Assembly (NCBI GenBank): GCA_027080725.1
Contig: JALWRC010000102.1
Coordinates: forward strand, 1 to 35,808
DNA length: 35,808 bases
Source of the DNA: Saprospiraceae bacterium
GTDB taxonomy: Bacteria > Bacteroidota > Bacteroidia > Chitinophagales > Saprospiraceae
Reading direction: 5' to 3'
Shown: positions 16,433 through 23,448 of the stretch, piece after piece
Numbering within the stretch: position 1 is the stretch's first letter
Layout: the number at the start of each line of letters is the position of its first letter
Made by a program: the position numbers and the translations under genes
Notes under the pieces: generated by a model
The model's database searches: none
Seen by the model: the letters and a program-made list of their open reading frames with translations, nothing else
Told to the model about the DNA's origin: nothing

Positions 16433-16541
16433 ATGAAACCGACATGATTAAGACAATTATTAGACCCAGGAGGTAATGATTGTTTTAATCATCCAAGGTT
16501 CCATCTGACCATAAAAGACGATAAAAAGCAAACAGATGAAA
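16433..16541 (+). promoter_or_regulatory. Two-hairpin intergenic element, copy A, overlapping a start codon
   Basis: This 109-base element recurs in inverted orientation at 33178-33287. Its centre is a 19-bp stem, ATGATTAAGACAATTATTA (16444-16462) with TAATGATTGTTTTAATCAT (16474-16492), fully paired as RNA if two G-U pairs are allowed. Outside it, GGTTCCAT (16497-16504) can pair either back with ATGAAACC (16433-16440) or, as TTCCATCTG (16499-16507), forward with CAGATGAAA (16533-16541). The last segment contains the ATG (16536-16538) of the second lipoprotein gene. The two pairings exclude each other, giving a switch-like layout: one exposes and the other hides the start codon. Whether it acts as RNA, as protein-binding DNA, or is a mobile remnant is unknown. 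Confidence 0.6.
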
Positions 16542-17201
16542 TTTCTACAATCTTTACTAATCATTGCCGCGATGAGTGCTGTCTTGACCGGCTGCTTCCC
16601 CTTTGCTCAATTTGAATCAGCGAGAACGGTAGGACATCACAATGCAGCCATAGGGCTTACAGCTTTGGGATATGTCTTATATGACCCTTCGAGTGAACTG
16701 GCCAATAGTTCTGGATATATCGCTTTTCCGTCTGTAGAGTTAAGGGGAGATTACGGGCTATCAGATAAGACTGATGTGCGCTTTATGGCGAATATGATAG
16801 GTTTTGTCCAAGCCGATGTGAAGCATATGCTAGTCGGAGATCGCCAATCAAAATTTTCTATGAGCTCCGGGTTGGGTCTGAGTACATGGCTCCCGGCCTT
16901 CACCAACAAGGGCGACCCAAATGTAATGATTCATTTGCCCATATATATGTCATGGCATTACGGCAATGGTATGTACACCTTTATCAACCCAAAAGCATCT
17001 TATTTGCAAGTCTTTGATGGTGGTAGCATGAAGGGCAATCCCTTCTTCGGTGGAACCATCGGCCTCGGATACTATGCCAACAATTTTGAATTGTTTGGTG
17101 GGCTCGGGCCTACCTTCCCTTTTATCAAATCAGTAGAGGATGCCGAATTTGCTTCCTTATATCAACTGGGAGTAGGCCTCCGTTATCACATAGGTAAATA
17201 G
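16536..17201 (+). CDS. Outer-membrane lipoprotein, beta-barrel-like (paralogue 2)
   Basis: This 221-residue lipoprotein is paralogous to the gene at 15642, with lipobox LTGC (Cys20) followed by FPFAQFESARTVGHH. Shared blocks are YGLSDKTDVR, VKHMLVGDRQSKFS and MIHLPIYMSWH. The body is rich in Gly and aromatics and predicted to form an outer-membrane barrel; no family name is certain. Unlike paralogue 1, it has a 216-base leader containing the two-hairpin element, and its ATG lies within one arm of that element (CAGATGAAA). The separate leader suggests it is regulated differently from its twin. It is convergent with the outer-membrane protein gene at 17466. Confidence 0.75.
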   Translation: MKFLQSLLIIAAMSAVLTGCFPFAQFESARTVGHHNAAIGLTALGYVLYDPSSELANSSGYIAFPSVELRGDYGLSDKTDVRFMANMIGFVQADVKHMLVGDRQSKFSMSSGLGLSTWLPAFTNKGDPNVMIHLPIYMSWHYGNGMYTFINPKASYLQVFDGGSMKGNPFFGGTIGLGYYANNFELFGGLGPTFPFIKSVEDAEFASLYQLGVGLRYHIGK

Positions 17202-17305
17202 TGTAAGTAAGAAAGCTCTTCAAATTAGAAATGTATCTTTTGGCGATCTTTTTATTTTTCTCAACTCACTGATGCCCAAGTGTGTCTCGTAAGAAATAAA
17301 TATAT

Positions 17306-17425
17306 ATTATAGGCGAAGTTATTTTTTTTAGACAAGGCGAAGGTTCTCGCGAATAGCTAAGGCTATTTAAGAGGTTCTTCAACGAAGTATATATAAAAAA
17401 GAACGAGTATATAAGTATAAATAGA
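17306..17425. repeat. Second intergenic repeat family, longer copy
   Basis: The segment starting TAGGCGAAGTTATTTTT and followed by CAAGGCG (to 17338) resembles 33327-33360. Downstream it contains a hairpin AATAGC-TAAG-GCTATT (about 17350-17365) with flanking CTC/GAG extension. It lies between two convergent genes and could act as a bidirectional terminator. The match to the second site is imperfect and short. Confidence 0.4.
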
Positions 17426-17465
17426 GGAAGAGGCCAACTATATATACGTTCTGAAAGTATGGTTT

Positions 17466-18119
17466 TCAGAATCGGTACCCGATCGAACACCGGGAGTAGA
17501 GGTCGATATTAGCGAGGGGAAATGCACTAAAATTGATGCCCGGTGTGAAGGGGATATTGTCTGAAAAACCGTGATAAATAGAGTATCCGATCCCCGTACC
17601 GGTATCGAAGACAAAGTGCCGCCCGGCAATCCATTTGAATCCCAATCCAATGCCGGGACTAACCCTTCGGTATCTGAATTTTATACCCAAATGGTTGTCT
17701 CTCAACCAGTAATTGCGATATTTGAGATATCCAAAGGCGTAAAACCGGTCTAATTTGAGAGCTCTAGGACGAAAAAAATACTTTCCGGACAATGAAAGGC
17801 CTATGTTGTTGGCGATTCCCGTGATGTTGAGTTGATCCCCCAGCAGGTCTTTCCCATCTATGTTAAACCTCGATCTAAATGATTCCGAAAAGAAAATATT
17901 AGCGCCAAAGGAACCCGTCAATAGAAAATCCTTTCGGACCACCATTTCAATGGAGTACTTCGAATCAACCGGTAGTTCAACCTGTAGATTGGTACGCAAG
18001 TACAACAGACTTGCCGGTGTAAACTTGATTTCCAGCTGACTAAATGCGTGCAGTGCTACAAACATTAGGATAGATAGAACCGACCATCGACGGGAGTTAT
18101 ATGAGAAATATCTGTTCAT
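17466..18119 (-). CDS. Outer-membrane beta-barrel protein, DUF3575-like
   Basis: This 217-residue protein has a signal peptide (about 1-28, ending HAFSQ) followed by alternating strands rich in Tyr, Phe, Arg and Gly, ending in the aromatic signature IGYRF typical of outer-membrane barrels. The opening LEIKFTPASLLYLRTNLQVELPVDSKYSIEMVV resembles the DUF3575 group of Bacteroidota membrane proteins, often found near adhesion or fimbrial genes; here no such neighbour is seen. It is transcribed alone, convergent with the lipoprotein gene on its left and divergent from the histidine kinase on its right. Family assignment is from pattern only. Confidence 0.7.
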   Translation of the reverse strand: MNRYFSYNSRRWSVLSILMFVALHAFSQLEIKFTPASLLYLRTNLQVELPVDSKYSIEMVVRKDFLLTGSFGANIFFSESFRSRFNIDGKDLLGDQLNITGIANNIGLSLSGKYFFRPRALKLDRFYAFGYLKYRNYWLRDNHLGIKFRYRRVSPGIGLGFKWIAGRHFVFDTGTGIGYSIYHGFSDNIPFTPGINFSAFPLANIDLYSRCSIGYRF

Positions 18120-18252
18120 ACTTGCTTATTGTGTGTGAATGTATTACTCCAATAAGGAATTATCTCCCCGGTTTGTTCGGTTTGCCCCTGATGGATACGG
18201 GTCAGATCAAAATGGTGCGATTTCATATCCCAATGCAAACCACTGAAAATAC

Positions 18253-18260
18253 TATCTTTG
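18253..18260 (+). promoter_or_regulatory. -7 promoter box for histidine kinase gene
   Basis: TATCTTTG is an exact TAnnTTTG match only 14 bases before the kinase ATG at 18274, so the mRNA would have a very short or nearly absent leader. Confidence 0.6.
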
Positions 18261-18273
18261 TGGTCCACAATGG

Positions 18274-19368
18274 ATGACGGATATGGTAACGGACCTGCAT
18301 ATATATAAACTGATTTTTGAAAATGCCCGGGAGGGTTTGTTGCTCACGGACAACAGGGGAATTATCGAATTGGTCAATCCGAGAATTTTGGAAATATTCA
18401 AATACGAAAATCAAGAAGAGTTGCTCGGAAAGCCAATTGAGATATTGATTCCTAGAGAGCTCAGACGAAAGCACGTCCAACATCGCATCGATTATTATCA
18501 AAAACCCGATGATTTTGCAAAGGATATTATTCGACCTTTGGTGGGAAGTTGTAAGGATGACTCCCGCGTATATGTCGATGTGAGCCTCAGCCACTTTCAC
18601 AATGAAGATGGGGAGATAAAGGTATTGAGTTTTGTCAATGACATCACGGACATTGTCCATACCGAGCAAGCCTTACAACGCGAAAAGGAGCTCAACGAGC
18701 TCAAATCCAGGTTTGTGTCAATGGTATCCCATGAAATCCGCACACCATTATCTTCTATTTTTACTTCCGCCACATTGATTGAAAAGTACGAAAGGACGGA
18801 GCAGCATCCCAAACGACAGAAACACACGGAAAGAATTAAGCGATCGGTAAAGTATCTCACGGCATTGTTGGAAGACGTGCTCTCTCTTCAAAAAATGGAC
18901 GAAGCTGCCCAGCAAACGGTTCTGGAGGAGGTCCATTTTCCAGAGGTCATCAAAGAGCTTTTGAGTGACTTTTTTGGGAGCCAGGAAGAGCAGAATCGCA
19001 TCGTGTACAAGCACTTCGGACAGAGGGTATTTGAGACGGACAAAAAAATACTCGGAGTAACGATAAAGAATCTAGTGGACAATGCCTTGAAATATGCTCC
19101 GGAGCCCTCACCCGTTCATATCGTGACCCAATGCTCACAGAATACACTGTTGATTCAGGTCAAAGATGAGGGTAGAGGAATACCGGAAGAAGAACAAGCA
19201 GTGATTTTTGATCGCTTTTTCCGGGCTTCCAACGTCCTTAATATCCGGGGAACCGGTCTCGGATTGAGCATCGTTAAGGGTATGTTGGATAAGTTACACG
19301 GAGAGATAATTGTGGACAGTATTCCTGGGGAATTTACCGTATTTAAGGTTACGATTCCTTCTCCATGA
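18274..19368 (+). CDS. PAS-domain sensor histidine kinase
   Basis: This cytoplasmic sensor kinase has 364 residues and no membrane segment, so it probably senses an internal signal or redox/small ligand through its PAS domain (about 8-130; GLLLTDNRGIIELVNPRILEIFKY). The dimerisation and phosphoacceptor helix has SHEIRTPLS with His153. The ATPase domain has the N box NLVDNALKYA (266-275), G1 DEGRGIP (298-304), F box IFDRFFRAS and G2 GTGLGLS (326-332), all intact. The receiver-CRP fusion gene 171 bases downstream in the same direction is the likely partner. Start could also be the Met at 18283. The promoter box ends 13 bases before the first ATG. Confidence 0.93.
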   Translation: MTDMVTDLHIYKLIFENAREGLLLTDNRGIIELVNPRILEIFKYENQEELLGKPIEILIPRELRRKHVQHRIDYYQKPDDFAKDIIRPLVGSCKDDSRVYVDVSLSHFHNEDGEIKVLSFVNDITDIVHTEQALQREKELNELKSRFVSMVSHEIRTPLSSIFTSATLIEKYERTEQHPKRQKHTERIKRSVKYLTALLEDVLSLQKMDEAAQQTVLEEVHFPEVIKELLSDFFGSQEEQNRIVYKHFGQRVFETDKKILGVTIKNLVDNALKYAPEPSPVHIVTQCSQNTLLIQVKDEGRGIPEEEQAVIFDRFFRASNVLNIRGTGLGLSIVKGMLDKLHGEIIVDSIPGEFTVFKVTIPSP

Positions 19369-19506
19369 ATACAAATCACCTCTTCTCAAACAAGAAAAGG
19401 CAAGATAACTTGAGGCGGGTTGGTTATAGCGTTCTTTTTGGTAACTATTCGAGCAGAATGCTTTTACAACTAAGGCGACAATACCTGCCTGTTGCTGTTT
19501 TTGTAT

Positions 19507-19514
19507 TAACTTTG
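19507..19514 (+). promoter_or_regulatory. -7 promoter box for receiver-CRP regulator
   Basis: TAACTTTG matches TAnnTTTG exactly, 25 bases before the ATG at 19540, suggesting the regulator is transcribed independently of the kinase gene. Confidence 0.5.
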
Positions 19515-19539
19515 AGGCTGCAGCAACAATAGGTATAAT

Positions 19540-20592
19540 ATGAAGAAAATTTTGGTCATTGAGGACAATCCTGACATGCGCGACAATATCGTTGAGATTC
19601 TCGAATTGGCGAATTATCATGTCATTACCGCACAAGATGGAAAGGATGGAATTAATCGAGCGAGAGAGGAGCATCCCGATTTGATAGTGTGCGATCTGAT
19701 GATGCCCGGAATCGATGGTTTTGGGGTGCTGAAGATACTGTCAACAGACCCGTTAACCACCGATATTCCCTTTATCATTCTTTCTGCAAAATCAACCAAG
19801 GAGGACATTCGCGCCGGTATGGATATCGGAGCAGACGATTATCTCACCAAGCCATTCGAAGAAATGGACTTACTCAATGCCATCCAAGGACGCTTGCGTT
19901 TTAGGGAACGTCTATCCAGTCATAATTCGCAGGGGAAAGAGGCAAACACCTCTCCTTTACACTTTTTATATAGCGAAGAAAAAGCGCGTGGAATAGTGCT
20001 TGCCCCCGAAGTGACCGGAAGACCACATAAATACAAAAAAGGCGCGACCATATTTGTGGAAGATGCTTTTCCTCGTTACGTCTATTATGTCCAAAAGGGC
20101 TCTGTCAAAATATTTACTTCCAATGAAGATGGTAAAGAGTTTGTTACCGGAATCGCCCGAGAAGGGGATTTCTTCGGATACAAAGCCCTGTTGAATAACG
20201 TACCCTATCTCGATTCGGCCTATGCACTGGTACCTACGGAATTGCTTCAAATCAAAAGTGATGATTTTTTTAATATTATCAACAGCCACCGGGATGTGAG
20301 CTTTATGTTTATGAAGCAGCTGGCCCATGATGTTCAGAATTATAAGGCGAAGCTATTGAGTTTAGCCTACGACTCCACAAGAATGCGCGTAGCACAAGCA
20401 TTAATCCAACTCATGGAGAAAACAGGAAGCAACTCCGTGAGAATATCAAGGGATAATTTGGCCCAAATTGTCGGGGCGGCAAGTGAATCCGTCATTCGAA
20501 TTTTGGGTGAATTCAAATCGGAAATGTTAATATCTACCGCCGGAAGGACGATCGAAATCATGAATGAGAACGGACTCCGGGCAGTCCAATAA
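19540..20592 (+). CDS. Response regulator receiver fused to CRP/FNR-type transcription factor
   Basis: The 350-residue protein joins a CheY-like receiver (1-120: acidic pair E8/D9, phosphoacceptor Asp52 in CDLMMPG, Ser82, Lys104 in YLTKPF) to a cyclic-nucleotide-binding-like beta-roll (about 160-260: KYKKGATIFVEDAFPRYVYYVQKGSVKIF...GDFFGYKALL) and a C-terminal CRP helix-turn-helix (about 312-335: ISRDNLAQIVGAASESVIRILGEFK). The classical cAMP phosphate-binding arginine pattern (GE..RSA) is not evident, so the beta-roll may bind another ligand or none. The arrangement lets phosphorylation from the upstream PAS kinase control a CRP-type DNA binder. Targets are unknown. Confidence 0.93.
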   Translation: MKKILVIEDNPDMRDNIVEILELANYHVITAQDGKDGINRAREEHPDLIVCDLMMPGIDGFGVLKILSTDPLTTDIPFIILSAKSTKEDIRAGMDIGADDYLTKPFEEMDLLNAIQGRLRFRERLSSHNSQGKEANTSPLHFLYSEEKARGIVLAPEVTGRPHKYKKGATIFVEDAFPRYVYYVQKGSVKIFTSNEDGKEFVTGIAREGDFFGYKALLNNVPYLDSAYALVPTELLQIKSDDFFNIINSHRDVSFMFMKQLAHDVQNYKAKLLSLAYDSTRMRVAQALIQLMEKTGSNSVRISRDNLAQIVGAASESVIRILGEFKSEMLISTAGRTIEIMNENGLRAVQ

Positions 20593-20637
20593 TTTTTTTA
20601 TCCCTCCTAATTGTACAATTGCCCGCTCGAATTGCGT

Positions 20638-20645
20638 TAACTTTG
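20638..20645 (+). promoter_or_regulatory. -7 promoter box for deoC
   Basis: TAACTTTG is an exact TAnnTTTG match 39 bases before the deoC start. TTG triplets at 20611-20613 and 20619-20621 lie 24 and 16 bases upstream, neither at the ideal spacing. Confidence 0.5.
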
Positions 20646-20684
20646 CATATCGCAAATTCCCATCGAACAAATCGATAAAACCCA

Positions 20685-21335
20685 ATGAAGGAACTGAATA
20701 AATATATTGAACACACCATCTTGAAGCAAGACACTACGAGTGCAGATATCAAACGGGTGTGTCAAGAGGCACTTGAGTACCATTTTGCCGCAGTGTGTAT
20801 TCCACCGTATTTCTGCCGGTTGGCAGGAAAATTACTCCAAGGCTCGGAGGTGGAGGTATGTACGGTTATTGGCTTTCCTATGGGGTATTCCCATACAGTC
20901 GCTAAGGTCGAGGAGATAAAACGTGCCATTATTGATTCGGCAGACCATGTAGATATTGTTGTCAACGTTTCGGCAGTCAAAGATGGTGATTGGCGTTATG
21001 TCGAAAATGATATCGAAGCCACCGTGCGGACAGCACAGCTCAAAGATACTGTTGCCAAGCTCATCTTCGAAACGAGTAGATTGACGGCAAAAGAGATTCA
21101 GCAACTGTGTAAGATAAGTGTGGATGCTGGAGCGGATTATATAAAGACTTCTACGGGATTTGATGGCCAAAGGGCGGATTTGAACTCTGTCAAATTGATG
21201 CGCCGTTTTGGTGAAGGTAAGGTGAAGATCAAGGCATCCGGGGGTATTCGCACCAAGGAGGATGCTCTGGTGATGATTGAGGCAGGGGCAGATCGACTGG
21301 GCACTTCCTCCGGGGTAAAAATCGTATCTTCATAG
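20685..21335 (+). CDS. deoC: Deoxyribose-phosphate aldolase
   Basis: The enzyme cleaves 2-deoxyribose 5-phosphate to acetaldehyde and glyceraldehyde 3-phosphate in deoxynucleoside catabolism. The 216-residue protein is of the short bacterial type. It has Asp90 in HVDIVVN, the Schiff-base lysine Lys154 in YIKTSTGF, and the second catalytic lysine Lys183 in IKASGGIRT. The GFPMGY loop near 63-68 is also typical. It has its own promoter box and is followed after 81 bases by a SPOR-domain gene in the same direction. No other nucleoside-catabolism gene is adjacent. Confidence 0.96.
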   Translation: MKELNKYIEHTILKQDTTSADIKRVCQEALEYHFAAVCIPPYFCRLAGKLLQGSEVEVCTVIGFPMGYSHTVAKVEEIKRAIIDSADHVDIVVNVSAVKDGDWRYVENDIEATVRTAQLKDTVAKLIFETSRLTAKEIQQLCKISVDAGADYIKTSTGFDGQRADLNSVKLMRRFGEGKVKIKASGGIRTKEDALVMIEAGADRLGTSSGVKIVSS

Positions 21336-21416
21336 CTAACGAATTCTCCAAAAGTCCTTTATGTGTCAGCAGACAATCAAGTATAGGACCATTGCAAAAT
21401 AACAAAAAGTAATTGT

Positions 21417-21800
21417 ATGAAGACTTTTTTGATATTCTTATCCTTAAGTTTTGGTCTGGCTTCGTGGGGCATTGCTCAACAAATTCAGGCAGATTCCGAC
21501 ATCGAAAAGGCGATGGCGGTATACAAAGAAGCGCACTCCCAAAGAGAGAAGTGCGAAGGATATCGAATTCAGGTATTGGCGACAACCAACCGTAGGAGGA
21601 TGGAATCTACCAAATGGTCTTTTCAAAAAAAGATGCCATATTACAAGGCTTTTTGGACCTATAAAGAGCCGTATTATTATGTCAAGGCCGGTGCGTTTGT
21701 GACACGTTTAGAAGCATTGCACGCTTTGGAAGAAATTAAACGCAAATTCTCAGGAGCATATATCGTAAAGGATAAGATGCCTTGTTCTTCTTTATTCTAA
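21417..21800 (+). CDS. Secreted SPOR-domain-like protein
   Basis: The 127-residue exported protein has a signal peptide (about 1-21, ending GIAQ), a short linker and a C-terminal SPOR-like domain (about 45-122; GYRIQVLATTNR...YYVKAGAFVTRLEALHALEEIKRKFSGAYIV). SPOR domains bind denuded peptidoglycan glycan strands. It precedes rodA in the same direction by 104 bases, so a role in cell-wall growth or septal peptidoglycan is plausible. Alternatively it is one of many small periplasmic SPOR proteins with no fixed partner. The domain shows the expected beta-alpha-beta pattern and (V/I)KAGAF motif. Confidence 0.82.
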   Translation: MKTFLIFLSLSFGLASWGIAQQIQADSDIEKAMAVYKEAHSQREKCEGYRIQVLATTNRRRMESTKWSFQKKMPYYKAFWTYKEPYYYVKAGAFVTRLEALHALEEIKRKFSGAYIVKDKMPCSSLF

Positions 21801-21904
21801 CGTCCGGAAAACTCATATGAATACTATTACTATCCCCCTTGACAAAGGGCGCATACACACACTATAAGTTTTATCGTAATTTCGCCTTTGGAAACTGTTC
21901 CATC

Positions 21905-23293
21905 ATGTATAATCAAAAGCGTTCTTTAGATTGGATTAGCCTGACCCTGTACCTGAGTTTGATTGTCATCGGGTGGCTGATGCTTTATTCCGCTTCTGCT
22001 AGAGAGTTGGAGTCCAGTGGATTTACATGGAGCAGTACGATAGGTCGTCAGACGATTTGGCTGGGCATAGCGCTATTGGTATTTATCGCCACTTTGATGA
22101 TCAATTGGAAATACTGGTACCGGATGGCATACATCTTCTATGGTATTTCTATTTTTTTACTTTTAGCGGTGCTCCTCTTTGGGGTAGAAGTCAAAGGGGC
22201 AAGGTCGTGGATTCGGCTTTTTGGGATGACGATACAGCCGAGTGAATTTGCAAAACTGACGACAACACTGGCCCTCGCCGCATTCTTAAGTCATTTTAGA
22301 ACCAACTTGAGGCGGAGCGGGTTTCAGCTAATTTCCGTGGGAATTCTCGCTTTGCCCGTTCTTCTCGTAGGGCTTCAGCCGGACATGGGTTCTGCATTGG
22401 TGTTCTTGTCCTTTGTTATCGTATTGTACAGGGCCGGACTCCCTGACATTTACTATGTAATTTTCTTAGTCCTTTCGACGGGATTTATCATGGGACTGCT
22501 ATTGCCGCTTTCTGTTGTTTTTTTTATTTTCAGTCTGTTGGTGAGTTTGTGGTCATTGTTTGTATTGCGTATGAAATGGTGGAATTGGTTCATACCATTT
22601 ACCATAACTCTGCTTGCATTTTTGTTATCGCCCAATGTTGGCATGGCCCCGGCCGGATGGTTAGGAGGAGGACTTTTGCTCGTATATTCCTTAGTATTGA
22701 ACTTACTTCAAAGGTACTACCGCAATCTGATCATACTTCCAAGTATTGTATTTCTGGTTGTGGGTATAAGCTTTTTGGCTGACTTTGCCTTTGACAATCT
22801 CCTCAAGCCCCATCAACAGGATAGAATCAACGTCTGGCTTCACCCGGACAAAACGGACCCCCATGGCTCTCTGTACAATGTTCTTCAGTCGGAGACCGCG
22901 ATAGGTTCCGGAGGCTTACAGGGGAAGGGCTTTAGAAAAGGGCATATGACCGGATTGAGCTTCGTTCCGGAACAAACGACGGACTTCATATTTAGTACCG
23001 TGGGAGAAGAGCAGGGTTTTATAGGGTCAGTAGCGATTGTTTTGATATTTTTAATGCTGGTGCTTCGCATTTTTCAGATGGGAGAGCGATCCGAACATCC
23101 GTTCATTTTATATTACGCATACGGTTTAGGGGGCTTATTGTTTTTTCACTTCTTCGTCAATATCGGGATGACGATGGGCTTGGTTCCCATTATCGGTATA
23201 CCCTTGCCTTTTATCAGTAAGGGCGGGTCGGCCATCTTGGTTTTTTCTGTCATGATGGCCATTATGCTGAAGATGGATAACCCTTCGAGATAG
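21905..23293 (+). CDS. rodA: Rod shape-determining protein RodA (SEDS glycosyltransferase)
   Basis: SEDS proteins polymerise peptidoglycan glycan strands from lipid II with a class B penicillin-binding protein. The 462-residue protein has about ten hydrophobic helices and the family marks QPSEFAKL, LKPHQQDRI, GSGGLQGKGF, HMTGLSFVPEQTTDFIFSTVGEEQG and LPFISKGGSAI. RodA-type rather than FtsW-type is suggested by the context and the YSAS opening. I start at ATG 21905 (MYNQKRSLDW), close to the first helix; an upstream TTG at 21839 would add 22 residues not typical of the family. The partner PBP2 and mreBCD genes are not in this window. Confidence 0.92.
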   Translation: MYNQKRSLDWISLTLYLSLIVIGWLMLYSASARELESSGFTWSSTIGRQTIWLGIALLVFIATLMINWKYWYRMAYIFYGISIFLLLAVLLFGVEVKGARSWIRLFGMTIQPSEFAKLTTTLALAAFLSHFRTNLRRSGFQLISVGILALPVLLVGLQPDMGSALVFLSFVIVLYRAGLPDIYYVIFLVLSTGFIMGLLLPLSVVFFIFSLLVSLWSLFVLRMKWWNWFIPFTITLLAFLLSPNVGMAPAGWLGGGLLLVYSLVLNLLQRYYRNLIILPSIVFLVVGISFLADFAFDNLLKPHQQDRINVWLHPDKTDPHGSLYNVLQSETAIGSGGLQGKGFRKGHMTGLSFVPEQTTDFIFSTVGEEQGFIGSVAIVLIFLMLVLRIFQMGERSEHPFILYYAYGLGGLLFFHFFVNIGMTMGLVPIIGIPLPFISKGGSAILVFSVMMAIMLKMDNPSR

Positions 23294-23383
23294 CCCGCTC
23301 TTTTCTACCCCAAGTTTTAGAGCTTTTCCACTGTACCATATCGTCATTATTCCTTTTTGATTTTACCAAATATTTTATTTTTG

Positions 23384-23391
23384 TACCTTTA
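23384..23391 (+). promoter_or_regulatory. Possible -7 box for the CRTAC1 lipoprotein gene
   Basis: TACCTTTA is one base off TAnnTTTG, with a TTTTTG 24 bases upstream, and lies 57 bases before the start codon. Confidence 0.4.
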
Positions 23392-23448
23392 CGACTGTGG
23401 GTATAAACCTGTACCTGGGATTAAAACAAGAAACTACAACCAATTATC

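Noticed and set aside
21839-21904. TTG start upstream of rodA, and TTGACA/TATAAG as a sigma70-like promoter
   Set aside because: The 22 extra residues are not typical of RodA. TTGACA and TATAAG are 18 bases apart but Bacteroidota do not normally use this promoter type, so I treat it as coincidence.
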